A stretch of DNA of 64,000 nt from Ipomoea triloba (GCF_003576645.1 NC_044919.1:28168072-28232071); one strand, 5' to 3'; positions 23,000 through 37,430 are shown, counted from the stretch's first letter. Translations and numbers: made by a program. Notes: generated by a model not told the origin, from the sequence alone.

Positions 23000-23521
23000 G
23001 ATCAGGAAAAGCGAACAAAGTTGGCAGCAAGTGGAGGCAAAACCGCAAAAGTAGGAGACCAACATTCACCTATTTTGTTTGTTTCTTCTTTGTCTTTGTT
23101 GGTGGAGGAATATTCCATAACCCACTTACTCCACCATTCCATGTTTTGGGTAGTAGAGGCTGCATAAGAAGACTAAGAGGCAGTAGGCATAGTGAAGAAA
23201 CTCAAGAAAGCCATTTTCTTCTTCCTCTTCTCTTGGCACACGGCATTACGGCCTGCAGAAGAAGACTGAAGAACAATAGAACACTGCCTCCTACGCACTT
23301 CGCCGGTCTTCCTCCATTTGGTGAGTTTAATTTAAGTTATCAATATATAGTATGGTGACTTGTGAATGTCAATAAATAGAGTGTTGAATCTATTTTTATT
23401 TGTTATTATAATTTTTTTAATATGTTTTCCAGTGAATATATTGTAAAGTCTGTGATTAAATGGTGAGTTTTTTAATTTGTTTCTATTTATTATTATTAAA
23501 GGACTGTGATTATCTGTTGAT

Positions 23522-23909
23522 ATGGGAGGAGGTGATGCATCAATGGAAACTGAATCTGCATTACCCGTTGATTCATCGATACCGAATGAGAAACCTGTGG
23601 ACTCTCACATTGAATTAACTACTAACATCAATGAATATAGATCTCGTAAAATGAAACTCATCCTAAATTTGAAACAACAACCGTTGTTACAACAAAAATG
23701 GATGGCACTTGTTGCTCATGAAGGATTTAGAAGGTATTTAGCTAGCCTTCAACCACATTTTGAACTTGAAGACATGGAGGTATATACATTAAACTTATAA
23801 CTATTCATTGTATTATTGTGAGATTGAAATGATTAACTAGAACAAATGTTTGAACAATTAACTAAATTATTTTGTTTTCTTTCAGATTGAAGAAGATTGT
23901 GAAGATTGA
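23522..23909 (+). CDS. Small two-exon hypothetical gene inside the hAT element
   Basis: Predicted exons 23522-23779 and 23886-23909 with a GT-AG intron keep phase and give 93 aa. The N-terminus is acidic and Ser/Pro-rich, a basic helical segment follows (RSRKMKLILNLKQQ), and it ends ELEDMEIEEDCED. I do not recognise the family. It may be the N-terminus of a transposase left by internal deletion, or a captured host fragment. Moderate confidence in the exon structure, low in function. Confidence 0.45.
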
Positions 23910-25457
23910 AGACATTTATTGTAGTGTTATTTTTTTTTTTTGTTTATGTAATCATGTTGATTAATAGTCTATAAATAGCCTATTATGATTTATGGGTTTC
24001 ATTTTTATGTAATCATGTTAATTATTAAAGAACTATAAATTTTAAAATAGCCTATTGACTTATGGGTTTCAATTTATTCTTGTTTATTTAAAAAAATTAT
24101 ACTAGTTAGACACATTGACAATGGAATTGACCGGGGACGGGGATTCCCCGTCCCCACCCCGCCCCGAACGGGGACGGGGATGGGGAATTTTTTCAATTCC
24201 CCGCCGGGGACGGGGGCGGGGACGGGGATGGGGTTGGTGAAACGGGGACGGGGACGGGGAGTATACTCATACTCCCCGCCCCCGCCCCGCCCCGTTGCCA
24301 TCCCTACACCACATCCTCAGAAGTACCAATCTTTCCCTCAAGAGTTTGGTGCCAATATGAATCAAGAAGTTTTTCAAGGAGGTGCACCATCACTGTTCAT
24401 GCCACAACCTCTTTGGTGTGCCATATGTGGAGGATCACATGAAGCCGAAAGATGTTACATCTTTGATCCTAACTTTCGATATCCAGGCCAAGTTCAAGTA
24501 CATGTACATCAAGAGCCATTTTATCAAAAACCTCCACAAGCACGCAAACCTATTGATGAGGAGACCTTAGCATTGGCTAGGCGTTGGGGAGTCACTATTG
24601 TACCTGATGATGACACTGAGGATGTTGGATATCCCATGAGACCAAGTGAGGAAGAACATGTCAATGATCAATGGGAACCTCAAGAGCCATTCTATCAAGA
24701 ACCTCCACAAGCAAACCAACCTATTGATGAGGAGATGATGAGGTCCATGATGTATAACTTAATCATTCAAATGAACATGTTACAAGCTCAATTGGAAGAT
24801 TTTAAGGCTCAAGGGACATGCTTGACAACTCAAGAACCCATTCAAAATTCAATTCCTTATGAAGATGTTATACATGAGTTGTTCACGCCAAGTGAAAGTG
24901 GTGATTCAGAGGAGATGGAGGATGAAGCTGATGAAGATGAGAAAGTGAATGATGAAATTGAAATGGAGTCTTTGAATTGGGTAGAAAGTGTGGAGTTACA
25001 AGGGAATTGTGAAAAAGAGCAACATAAAGATGGTCCAAGTGAAGAAGTGTTCAAGAATGATATAGTTGATGAAATTGATGGCACAAACGAGGTATGTCTT
25101 TCATTTGATGACACTCCCTTGGGTGAGAACTTTAGACTAACTTGGGAACCGGGAGGTGTCAATGTTTTTGAATGTGGAGGCCCCCATTGGCTAATTTTCG
25201 TGTCCAAGGATTCTTACTTCATCTTAGTGCATAAAGAAGACCCAAGATTTTCCCTAATTGCTCCAGGAAAGGAGAATCAAGGGGAAAATAAGAATGGATT
25301 CGGTGAAAGTGTGTGCTTGAATTTTGAATTCATGGAGGAACAGTCTTTGAGTTTTATGGTGGTGGACTTGTGTAGAAAGGAATTCATTGATGACCACCAT
25401 TTGAGGCACTATCTTGAAGAAACATTTGCTAGGAAGGATGGGATGTTCTTTGTTTAA

Positions 25458-26997
25458 TTCAATGATGGTTGATCTTGAGAGGTTGAGTCGAGCTGACGAC
25501 AGTAAACTTAGCGCTTCATGGGAGGCACCCCATGTTATCCTTTACTTTCTTGCATTTTATTTTATTGCATTTAATTTATTTGCTTTAGTTAGATTTTAGA
25601 TTTTAGTATTTATTTGGTTTTCAAGAGGTTTGGCAAGGGAATATTTGAGTGAGAATTGATTTATTTTACTTCTAAGAGAGTGGGGAATGTTTGGAAATTG
25701 AGTGTTTATGATGTGTTTAGGTGTTGGAGTGCTTTGGGGATGTTTTGGATTGATCTACAGGTGAAAATAGGCATTTGGCGCGAAAAACAGACTTTTTGCA
25801 TATAGAGAGCTCAGGGTCACGGCCAACATCACGGCTATGACCCCGCCCGTGACCTTTTCCGCAACTTCCAGTACGTTTTTGCTTATAGAGAGCTCTGGGT
25901 CACGGCCAACATCACGGCCATGACCCAGCCCTTGACCCCAACAGTAAAAAATTAAAAAAAAAATTGCCATTTTTTCCCCACTTCCTTGTGTGCACTATTA
26001 TTGTCTTCCTCAGGTTATAAAGTTTTTTCTTCCATTTTTCTTCATTGCATCAAGACTTCAAGGTTTAGTTTCCTAACTCGATTTTTTAATTTCTCTCTCT
26101 ATTAGTTTTGAATTTGTGCTTCATTATTGATTTTATTCTTTGTATCCCCTCTATTGTGCTTAATTGTTTGTCCATCGAGGACGATGTCCAAGTTTTAGTG
26201 TGGGGGGGTGCTATTTCTGATTTGAAAATAAAATTTTTGGTGAACTTTGCTTGAAGGACTCAATGTGCAACACTGTGGATAGTCTATTTTCTTTGCTTTG
26301 TGGCTGTGACCACTTTCCTCTCTGCTGGTTTGTGGTTTGTTTGGTGGTACTTGTGCAGCCTAGCTTGTCAGGGATGATTCAAAGTTGAGCTTGTGTTTAA
26401 TTCAGTCTCTTGCCAATAGTTGGGTTAACCTCTAACATAAATGTTCCCCCTGTGTGTTATGCATTGCTAGTGAAGGCTTATGTGGGATTCCGGTGATATT
26501 TGTCTTGTCATAGCTTGTCTCAGTGCTCTCATAGTGAAGTCTATAATTTGCATGCTTTGAAGTGATTTAGGCCATTGTTGTTAGCCCAAGCCTTTAAACC
26601 TACCCTTTATTATAATTGTTTTCCCTAGTTGTCCCCTTTTGAGCCTTGTTTTTGTTTAATAAGTGCTAAGCACTTCACCCGTCTTTGTTATTGTTTTTCT
26701 TGTTTACCCATGTTATTTAACCCTTAGCCTTTAGTCATATATTTCCATCCACCCGTAGAGAGAATGTAGCATTTGTTCTTTAATTTAGAAGAGATTTCTT
26801 TTTGGAGCTTATTCTTGTTAGAACTACTCTTGTTATCTTTGTCCTAGTGTGGCGTTTGGTGAAAGTAATCAGTTAGTTGTTTTGTTTTGAAGAAAAGAAA
26901 GTTGTTTGATGGTAGAAAAGAAAAGAAAGATTGAAAGAAAAGAAAAGAAAAATTGTTGTTTGAGAAAAAGTTTGAAAGTAATGAAAAAATTTATTCC
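25458..26997 (+). mobile_element. Non-coding 3' part of the Gypsy-like element
   Basis: After the stop there is GCGCTTCATGGGAGGCACCC, typical of plant Athila-like and non-autonomous Gypsy elements. An imprecise duplication follows at 25800-25930 (GGTCACGGCCAACATCACGG twice), then a G-run at 26195-26210 and a purine-rich GAAAAGAAAAG tract at 26880-26960 where a polypurine tract is expected. The 3' LTR is missing: unrelated LTR sequence starts at about 26998. Confidence 0.6.
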
Positions 26998-27787
26998 CCT
27001 AAGGCCGGCACGAGATCCGATCTCGCTAGCTACCTGACAGGAGGGTGTTTTCTAGGTAAAGGTTAAGGTTTTGCTACGAAAACACCACATTCTATTCTCT
27101 TAGGGCCGGCACGAGATCCGATCTCACTAGCTACCTGACGGGAGAGTGTTTTTCTGGGTCAAGCCGGAGGCTTGATTTCAAAAACACCACACTCTAGTCC
27201 CTTAGAGTCGGCACGAGATCCGATTTCGCTAGCTACCTGACGGGAGAGCTAACCTTTGACAGAACGCCCAAAAAAAAATTACACACACACACACACACAA
27301 AAACACAAAAAAAAAAACATAAATCATAAATTGGCTGAAGCTGACCTCGGCAAAAATTGGCCGAGGCCCCGCCCTCACCTCGGCTACAATTCTCTTACCG
27401 TTCGAAAAAAAATAACAATTTTTACACACGTCATTACTCTCAAACCACCTTAACTACTCTCGTTGGCTAGGGAGTGGGGAGACTGGTGACAGGATAATTG
27501 GGCATCAGCACCCAACCCGAATCATCAGCACTGATCCGAAGGTAGTGAATGGACGTGAAAGAGGCCGTTACGCATTAATATCCACTTACTGAAGAACATT
27601 GAAGAGGTCACTTACTGCGCATTGAAATGGAAATAAAGAGTCGTTGCACTCAGGCATATAAAAAGACACTCATACTCATAGAGTTGAGGACACTTGGTTT
27701 ATCACACGCAACATTACTGTACTGAACTCACCATTGTACTTTGACACTGAGATTAATAATACAAAATACCGGTAACATTCTTACCAT
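26998..27787 (+). mobile_element. LTR upstream of the copia relic
   Basis: The first 270 bp hold three imprecise copies of a module containing CCGGCACGAGATCCGATCTC and CTAGCTACCTGACGGGAGAG. The remainder matches the inverted LTR at 16979-17520. It ends CTTACCATCACA and is followed by CGGTATTAGAGCC, close to the initiator tRNA-Met primer-binding site used by copia elements. Confidence 0.7.
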
Positions 27788-30700
27788 CACACGGTATTAG
27801 AGCCAAAACTCTAAACCCTAAAAACCCTAATTTTTCTTGTGCGCCGCTACCACCATCGCCGCCGTGACTGTTTGTTTGTTCCAGCTTTGCCTTGTGGTTT
27901 TTCTCCCAAACCAACACCACAGGCCGCCTATGGACCTCGTCGCGAGCTAGGGAGTAGAAGTCCAGTCGCTATCCGCCGCCGTCGCCAGCAACCGTCACTT
28001 TTTTCCGGCCATATCTCTGCTCTCCGATCTCCGATCAAGGCGCGACAGTCACATTGTCTTTCTCACACCAATACACCTAATACTTGGATACTAGACTCAG
28101 GTGCCTCAGATCACATTTCTGGTAATGTCTCTCTTATGTCTAATGTTTCTAAGTTTAAAGCTTTACCCATGGTTACTTTAGCTAATGGTCATCAAATACC
28201 AGCTGTTGGTGTTGGTGTTGGTCAGGTGATTTTACTCTTATTTCTATGAGTAAAATCACCCGTACTCTTAATTGCTCACCTTTTGTGTTGATTCGATTGT
28301 TGTGCAGGATCGCAGTCCGGGGAAGGTGATTGGCACCGAGCTTGAGTCACAGGGTCTCTATTACCTGCGTGGTGGTGTTGTTGCCAGTGCATCCACGGAT
28401 TCTCCTATGCTTATCCATAGCCGCCTTGGCCATCCTAGTCTCTCCAAACTTCGACGGATAGTTCCAGGTCTTTCTGTTGAGTCTTTAGATTGTGAGTCGT
28501 ATCACCTTGGAAAACAATCACGTCAGTCTTTTCCAAGGAGAGTCAATAATCGGGCTATGCCCCTCTTTGATTTAGTTCATACATATGATTGGGGTCCTTA
28601 TCGAGTCAGTTTTACTTTAGGTTTCCATTATTTTGTAACCTTTATTGATGATTATCTGAGATGTACTTGGGTTTTCCTTATGAAAGATCGTTCTGATTTA
28701 TTCCAAAATTTTCAAAATTTCTATAATTAAATACAAACTCAGTTTGGTAAACCCATCCGTGTTTTATGCAGTGACAATGCCAAGGAGTATCTCTCCAACC
28801 CTTTTCAAACCTATATGACATCTCGGGGTACGTTACATCAAAGGTCATGCGTTTACACACCTCAGCAGAATGGGGTTGCTGAGAGGAAAAATAGGCATCT
28901 AGTAGAAATTGCTCGAACTATGCTATTACATTTTCATGTTCCTTCCCAATTTTGGGCTGATGCTATTCTTACTGCCTGTTACTTGATCAATCGCATGCCC
29001 TCCTCCGTACTTAACAACCATACTCCATATTCCATTGTGTATCCTTCTGTTGATCTTTTTCCTCTTCCTCCTCGGATTTTTGGGTGTGTTTGTTTTGTTC
29101 ATGACATGACTCCTGGGCGTTCAAAGTTAGACCCTAAAGCTGTTAAGTGTGTGTTTTTAGGTTATTCCCGACTACAAAAGGGTTATAGGTGTTATTCTCC
29201 ATCACTCAAGCGTCACTTTGTGTCTGCATATGTCACTTTTATTGAGTCATCTTCTTTTTTCCAGCCTTCTCCAAATGACACCATTTCAGAGGTTCTCCCC
29301 ATTCCTTATCTTGGTCCTCTTCCTCTTGCCCAGAATACTGATCCTCCAATTGCTCCTAACCGCTTTCTTCAGGTTTATCAACGCCGTCCTCGCCCTTCAT
29401 CTACTGAGGCTCCTTTTGACTCACCTATGCCATCTGATCCTCGTGCTGCGGTTCTACCACTTCCTCTGCAATCTGTCACTAACCTCACTAAGGCATGCAC
29501 TGATCTCCGGAGAGGTATACGTTCTACTCGTAACCCTCACCCTATATATACTTTCTTGAGTTATCATCGTGTGTCTTCCCCGTACTTTGCCTTCCTTTCT
29601 CACATGTCTTCTATGTCTATACCTAAGTCTACTAGTGAGGCCCTCTCGAATCCAGGTTAGCGCCAAGCCATGTTGACAGAAATGGAGGCTCTTCAATTTA
29701 GTGGCACATGGGAGTTGGTCCCTCTTCCTGTGGGTAAGACTGTTGTTGGTTGTAGATGGATTTATACTGTGAAGGTCGGCCCTGATGGCAAGATTCATCA
29801 CCTTAAGGCACGACTGGTGGCTAAAAGCTACACTCAGATTTTTTGTTTGGATTACACTAACACTTTTTCTCCTGTAGCTAAAATTGCATCAGCTCGCTTG
29901 CTGTTATCTCTGGTTGCCATAAACCATTGGGACTTACACCAGTTTGGTATCAAGAATGCTTTTCTCCATGGCGATATTCAGGAGGAGGTTTATATAGAGC
30001 AACCGCCTGGGTTTGTTGCTTAGGGGGAATCTAGTTTGGTATGTAAACTTCGCCGCTCTTTGTATGGTCTAAAGTAGTCTCCACGGGCTTAGTTTGGGAG
30101 ATTTAGCTCTGTGGTGTGTGAGTTTGGTATGGTCATAAGTAAAGTTGATCATTCTATTTTTTATCGTCATTCTAATGGGAAATGCATATATCTTGTTCTG
30201 TATGTAGATGACATTGTTATTATAGGAAGTGATCAAGAAGGCATATCTCAATTGATAGAGTATCTCTTTAGTCGGTTCTAAACTAAGGACTTGGTCAAGC
30301 TAAAGTACTTTCTTGGAATTGAGGTAACCCAATCTAACAGTGGTATAGTTATTTCTCAAAGAAAATACGCATTGGATATCTTAGAAGAAACTAGTTTGTT
30401 GGATTGTAGACCTGTGGATAATCCAATGGATCTGAATGTTAAATTTCTTGACAAGGGGAGCCATTGCCTGACCGAGGGAGATATAGGAGATTAATTGGGA
30501 AATTGAATTATCTCACAATAACTCGACCAGATATCTCCTTTGTAGTCTGTGTATTAAGTCAGTTTCTTGAAAATCCTTGTGATACTCATTGGGATGCTAC
30601 TATTCGGGTGCTAAGGTACATCAAAAGAGCACCAGGGCAAGGTTTACTCTATGAAGATAGAGGACATACTCAAGTTGTTGGGTATTCTGATGCAGACTGG

Positions 30701-31220
30701 GCTGGTTGTCCTTTCGACAGACGCTCTACTTCAAGTTATTGTGTTCTCATTGGTGGTAATCTTATATCTTGGAAAAGTAAGAAGCAAGATGTTGTTGCTA
30801 GGTCTAGTGCTAAAGCTGAATACCGTGCCATGACTCTTGCCACGTGTGAGCTGACATGGCTCAAGCACTTACTTCAAGAGTTACAGTGTGGTCAAGTTGC
30901 TCAAATGACATTGATATGTGACAACCAAGCAGCTCTTCACATTGCCTCAAATCCAGTCTTTCATGAGAAGACCAAACACATTGAGGTTGACTGCCACTTC
31001 ATCAAGGAGAAAATTGCATCAGGGAGTATTAAGACTAGCTTTGTCAATTCTGCAAATAAGTTAGTTGATGTTCTAACAAAGTCTCTTAGAGCTCCTAGAG
31101 TTGTGTATATTTGTAACAAGCTTGGAGCATATGATCTATATTCTCCAGCTTTGTCAATAGGCCCATTAGGCTATAGATTATTCATGTATATATATAATGG
31201 TAGTCTGTACAGTTTTTGAT
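27788..31220 (+). pseudogene. Ty1-copia polyprotein relic
   Basis: Domains appear in copia order. Protease: WILDSGASDHISG near 28085. Pre-integrase: HSRLGHPSLSKLR near 28410. Integrase core: FVTFIDDY near 28640, then QNGVAERKNRH near 28865. Reverse transcriptase: GCRWIYTVK near 29750, FSPVAK near 29870, the intact YVDD box near 30200. RNase H: YSDADWAGC near 30680, and CDNQAALHIASNPVFHEKTK near 30920. Stops at 28728, 29658, 30021 and others, plus a frame change near 30480, make it inactive. Most of gag is missing and no 3' LTR matching 26998-27787 follows. Confidence 0.95.
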
Positions 31221-31259
31221 ATGAGAAATATATGAATTCTCTTACATCTTTAACAAAAT

Positions 31260-34200
31260 TATAACAAAAAAAAACTAAATATTTCAAAAATACTCTTAGA
31301 GAATATAAAAAAAAACACAATGGGAAAACACACACAAATATAACGAAACGAAAAGAAACACTAAGACATTCAGGAACACATTCAAAGAATACACACAAAT
31401 ATAACGAAACAAAAAGAATTCCAAAAAATCTAGGAACACATTGAATGAAAAACACAACGGACAAAAAAGAAAAAACACAAATATATCAAAACGAAAGTAA
31501 CCCAAAAATACAGAAAAAAACATAAAGAGAAAGAACCAAAAACTACACAAGAACACTTGAATAATGCTATAAAATTAAAGAAAGCATACTAAATACTTCA
31601 AAAATACTCCATAGAAAATTAAAGAATTTGGGGAATACAAAATTAAAACTAAAAATATGCAAAAAAAAAAAAGAAAAAGGAAAACAAAAAAAAATGGGTA
31701 AAAATAGGGTAATTTATGCACGGGAAAAAAAAATAAATATAACGATACAAAAAGAACTCCAAGATATTCAGGAACACATTCAAACAAAAATGGAACAGAC
31801 AAATATAACAAAATGAAAATAAACCAAAACTACACAAAAACACTTGAAAAATGCAATAAATTAAAGAAAACATACTAACCATGTCGAAAATAAAAGAATT
31901 CACTATTCCTAAGGGAAGTAATACCTTTAAAAGTTATTTACTGAATTTCAAAACGAACTCTAGAACTACCCAATTCAAACAAAAAATATACCGAAAGAAC
32001 ACTAACAAAAACAATGAACGTAAAAAGAGAAAACTAATATATGGGAAACAGTTTCAAAGAATACACACAAATATAATGAAACAAAAAGAACTCCAAGACA
32101 TTCAGGAATACGTTCAAAATAAAACAGAATGAAAAAGAAATCAAAAGCAAAAATAAACCATAAATGCAGGGAAAACATAAATATAGCAATCGGAAAATGC
32201 TATAAATTAAAACAAACAAGCTAACTAAATATTTCATAAATACTCGTTAGAAATTAAAAACACATTGGGGGGAAAACACAAAAATATAACGAAACGAAAA
32301 GATCTCCTAGACATTGAGGAACACTAAAAAAATACACAAATATAACAAAACAAAAAGAACTCCACAAAATTCAAGAACACATTGAATAAAAATATACAAC
32401 GGACAAAAACTACACAATATCTAAAAATTCTATAAATTAAGACAAACAAATTAAATGTTTCGAAAATACTCTTCAGAAAATAAAAACACATTGTTAAAAA
32501 ACACACAAATATAATGAAATGAAAAGAACTCCAAGACATTCATTCCGGAACACATTCAAAGAAAACACACAAATATAACGAAAAAAAACTTCAAGAAATT
32601 CAAGAACACATTGAATGAAAAACATAACAGACAAAAAGGACAAGACACCGAATTAATAAATTATAAAATGATCTATGAAAATACGCAATTCAAACACATG
32701 GAAACAAAAAACGCATTAGGGGGAAAAACACACAAATATAACGAAACGAAAAGAACTTCAAGACATTCATTCCGAAACACATTCAAAGAATACACACAAA
32801 TATAACGAAAAAAAACTTCAAGAATTTCAAGAACACATTGAATGGAAAACACAAAAGACAAAAAGGACAAGGGATCGAATTACTAAATTATAAAATGATC
32901 TCTGAAAATACGCAATTCAAACACATGAAAACAAAAAACGTATTAGGGGGAAATACACAAATATAACGAAACGGAAAGAAACACATTCAGGAACACATTC
33001 AAAGAATTTCAAAACGAAGTGAAAATTAACCAAACCTACACAAGAATACTTGAAAAATGCAATAATTATACGAAAACAGACTAACAATGTCGAAAATAAT
33101 ACTTAGAAAATAAAACAACTCACTATTCCTAATAGAAATAGAAATACCTTTAATAGTTATTTACTGAATTTCAAAACGAACTTAAGAACTACCAAATTCA
33201 AACAAAAAAAATATATCGAAAGAACGCTAACAAAAACAATGAACAATAAAAAAGAAAATTAATATATGGGAAAAACACAAACAAATATAACGAAACGAAA
33301 ACAACTCCAAGGCATTCAGGAACACACACAAATATAACGAAACAAAATAAAACTCCAAGACATTCAGGAATACATTCAAAGAAAACAAAATGAACAAAAT
33401 CAAAAGCAAAAATATAACGAAGCGAAAACAACACATAAATGCAAGGAAAACATAAAGTGTAAAAACCAAAAACTACATGATACACTCAAAAAATGCTATA
33501 AATTAAAAAAAAATTTATAATACTCCTTAGAAAATAAAAACACACAAATATAACGAAACGAAAAAAAAAAAACTCCAAGACATACAAGAACACATTAAAA
33601 CAACACACAAATATAACGAAGCAAAAAGAATTCCAAAAACACAATGGACAAGAAAAGGCACAAATATATCAAAACAAAAATAACCCAAAAAATTCACGAA
33701 AAACATAAAGAGAAAGAACCAAAAACTACACAAGAACACTTGAATAATGCTATAAAATTATAGCAAACAGACTAAATACTTCAAAAATATAATAACTTAG
33801 AAAATTAAAGAATTAACTATTCCTAATAAAAATACCTTTAAAATTATAAAATGATAATTGGGAAAACACACCATTCAAACTAAAAATATGCAAAACGAAA
33901 GCTAACCAAAAAAAAAATAATAATAATAATAACCAGTAAAAAAGGGGTAATTAATGCACAAAAAAAATAAAAAATACACAAATATAACGTAACAAAAAAA
34001 ACACCAAGATATTAAGGAACACATTCAAACAAAAACACAACGGACAAATATAATGAAACGAAAATAATCGAAAACAACACAAGAACAATTGAAAAATGCA
34101 ATAAATTAAGGAAAACAGACTAACAATGTCGAAAATAATACTTAGAAAATAAAATAATTCATTATTCCTAATTTAAATACCTTTATGAATTTCAAAACGA

Positions 34201-34570
34201 ACTTTAAAACTACCCAACTCAAACAAAAAATATACTGAAAGAATGCTAACAAAAACAATGTGCGGTAAAAAGAGAAAAACAAAAACATGAGAAAAACACA
34301 CAAATATACCGAAACGAAAAGAACTCAGAGACAGTCAGGAAAGCATTTAAAGAATACACACAAATATAACAAAACAAAAAGAACTCCAAGAACATTCATG
34401 AATACATTCAAAGAAAAACAAAGAGAACAAAATCAAAAGCAAAATTATAATGACGCGATAATAACCCATAAATGCAGAGAAAACATAAAGAGAAAAAACC
34501 TAAAACTACACATAGCACTCAATAAATGCTACAAATTAAAACAAACTAACAGAATATTTCAAAAAAAAAC
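31260..34570. repeat. A-rich degenerate satellite array (part 1)
   Basis: Dozens of imperfect copies of a roughly 60-bp word built on ACACAAATATAACGAAACG, AAAAGAACTCCAAGACATTC and AGGAACACATTCAAAGAA. They are embedded in longer units that also carry TGCTATAAATTAAA, TACTCCTTAGAAAATAAA and CAATTCAAACAAAAAATAT words. Strand asymmetry is strong (purine-rich plus strand). Because 60 is a multiple of 3, long Phe/Leu/Val-rich frames appear on the minus strand; I treat them as by-products. Confidence 0.85.
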
Positions 34571-35330
34571 ACCTCTTTAAGTAGCCTATTCCACTGCCCC
34601 TTCTTCCCAGCACAAAACAAAACAAACACATAAAAAATAATAACTTATAAAGGGAGATTTACCTGCTTACTCTATTCCTTCTCGACCTTTCCTTATTCTA
34701 GATAATGCTTGATGTGAATCCTCGAGATAGGAATTCTCTGTTCTAGCCAATACAATTAGATAAATGAAATTGAAATCCCTAATAAGCTAATGGAGTATTC
34801 TCTTTATATTGGAAGTGTGGAGAGCAACATGTTGAAAAGTATTTACAAAGCTGATGTGATACCTATTGGTTGAGTGCTCAAGATAGCGCTGTTACGTGGT
34901 GGTTGTAAATGTGATGGTTGTTTTGAATGATGGTAGATCTAACTGTTTACACTAACAGTGTTCAACCTCCTTGCCTAGATGTTAAATCTATGTGGAAAGA
35001 GTGATCGAGAAAAAGTCTATAATACTTGAATTTTCATGCTAGTAAAACTGAAAGCATGCACTATAACCCCATCGCGAAGTATTATAACAAAATAAACAAA
35101 TTTATAAGAGAAAACAAATATAGAAGTTACTGTGTATAGGCAAGCAATCTCTTGGGTAATTAATCAATTATTTTACCCGTCGGAAGGTTGCTAATTTTTT
35201 TCTTATAGGCAAGCAATCTCTTATGGCTTCATCTTTCAATGAGTCCACTTTACCTTTCACTTAACAACCACACAAGAGAGAGCAACTCACAATAGAACAA
35301 CCCACACAAAACTATTAAGAAAAATTAAGG
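34571..35330. other. Unique-looking spacer within the A-rich array
   Basis: 34571-34630 is repeated almost exactly at 37920-37985 (CCTATTCCACTNCCCCTTCTTCCCAGC). An exon-like stretch on the minus strand at about 34663-34755 ends in CAG before a GTAAAT donor-like sequence. No gene family recognised. Confidence 0.45.
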
Positions 35331-37430
35331 AATAAATACTAAATTATAAAATTTTCTTTGGAAATACACAATTCAAACTAAAAATATGCAAAAAGAAAGC
35401 AAACAAAGAAATGACCAGTAAAAAATGGGTAATTAATGCATGCAAAAAAAAATACATAAATATAACGAAACAAAAAGAACTCCAAGATATTCAGGAACAC
35501 ATTCAAACAAAAACGCAACGAACAAATATAACCAAATGAAAATAAAGCAAAACTACACAAAAACACTTTAAAATGCAATAAATTAAGGAAAACAGACTAA
35601 CAACGAAGAAAATAATCCTTAGAAAATAAAGGAATTCACTATGCCTAATAGAAATACCTTTAAAAGTTATTTACTGAATTTCAAAACAATCTTTAGAGAA
35701 CCACCCAATTCAAACAAAAAATATACCAAAAAATCGCTAACAAAAACAATGAAAAGGGAAAATAATTAATACATTAATACATAGAAAAAAAAAACACAAA
35801 TATAACGAAACGAAAAAAACTCAGGACATTCAAGAACACATTCAAAGAATACACATAAATATAACGAAACAAAAAGAACTCCAAGGCATTCAGGACACAT
35901 TCAAAGAAAAACAAAACGAACAAAATCAAAAGCACAAATATATTGAAGCAAAAATAACCCAGAAAAAAACATAAAGAAAAAATACCAAAAACTACACAAT
36001 AGCACTAAAAATACTATGAATTAAAACAAAGAAACTAAATATTTCATAAATACTCCTTAGAAAATAAAAACACATTGGGAAAAAACACACAAATATAACG
36101 AAACGAAAAGAACTCCAAGACATTCAGAAATACATTCAAAGAATACACACAAATATAACGAAACAAAAAGAACACCAAAAAATTCAGGAGCACATTCAAA
36201 GAAAAATAGAATGAACAAAATCCAAAGCACAAATATAACGAAGCGAAAATAACTCATAAATGCAGGGAAAACATAAAGAGAAAAAAAAAACCAAAAACTA
36301 CACAATAACACTCGAAAATTCTAATATAAATTAAGACAAGCAAACTAAATGTTTTGAAAATACTCTTTAGAAAATAAAAACACTAACTCCAAGACATTCA
36401 TTCAGGAACACATTCAAAGAATATGCACAAATATAACGAAACAAATAGAACACAAAGAAATTCATGAACACATTGAATGGAAAACACAACGGACAAAAAG
36501 AAAAGGCACAAAAGTACTAAATTATAAAATGATCTTTGAAAATACGCAATTCAAACTAAAAATATGCCAAAAGAATGCTAATAAGAAAATATGATCGGTA
36601 AAAAGAGAAATTATTGCATGGAAAACACAAAAATACAAAAATATAACGAAGTGAAAGAACTCCAAGACATTCAGGAACACATTCAAAGCAAAACAAAAGA
36701 ACTCCAAGACATTCAGGAACACATTCAAAGCAAAACACCATTGCTCCAAGACATTCAGGAACACATTCAAAGCAAAACACCATTGACAAATATAAAGAAA
36801 CAAAATTACCCAAAACAACACAAGACAAAGTACTGAATTATATAACGATCTTCGAAACTACACAATTCAAACAAAAAAATGCCGAAATAACACTAACAAA
36901 AACACAATGAACGGTAAAAAGAGAAAATTAATGCATCGAAAAAAAAAAACAAAAAACACACAAATATAACAAAATAAAAAGAACTCTGAGACATTCAGGA
37001 ACACATTCAAAGAAAACGCAACAGACAAAATCAAAAGGTACAAAAATAACGAAGCGAAAATAATCGAAAAATGCAAGAAAACATTAGGAAATACACAATT
37101 CAAACTAAAAATATGCCAAAAGAACTCTAGCAAACAAAACGAACGGTAAAATGGGAAAATTAATGCATGGAAAAAAATAACAAAAAACACATGAATATAA
37201 TGAAACGAAAAGTACTCAAAGACACTCAGAAACACATTAAAAGAAAAACGTAATGGACAAAAACAAAAGGCACAAATATGACGAAGTGAAAATAACACCA
37301 AATGCAGGGAAAACAGAGAGAAAGAACCAAAAACTACACAACACTTGAAAAAAAAAAACTAAATACGTCTAAAATATTTCTTTAAAAAAATCACAATTCC
37401 TAATAAAAATACCTTTAAAAGGTATTTAAA
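35331..37430. repeat. A-rich degenerate satellite array (part 2)
   Basis: Same subrepeats as 31260-34570. It includes two exact 42-bp tandem duplications at 36654-36786. Confidence 0.85.
36654..36786. repeat. Two successive exact 42-bp tandem duplications
   Basis: 36654-36695 equals 36696-36737, and 36702-36743 equals 36744-36785. In each case identity stops after exactly 42 bases. The two duplications are offset in phase. Confidence 0.9.

Noticed and set aside
31171..37301. Many Phe/Leu/Val-rich minus-strand frames that look like membrane proteins
   Set aside because: They are translations of the A-rich satellite; the 60-bp period preserves frames without selection, and starts and stops are erratic.
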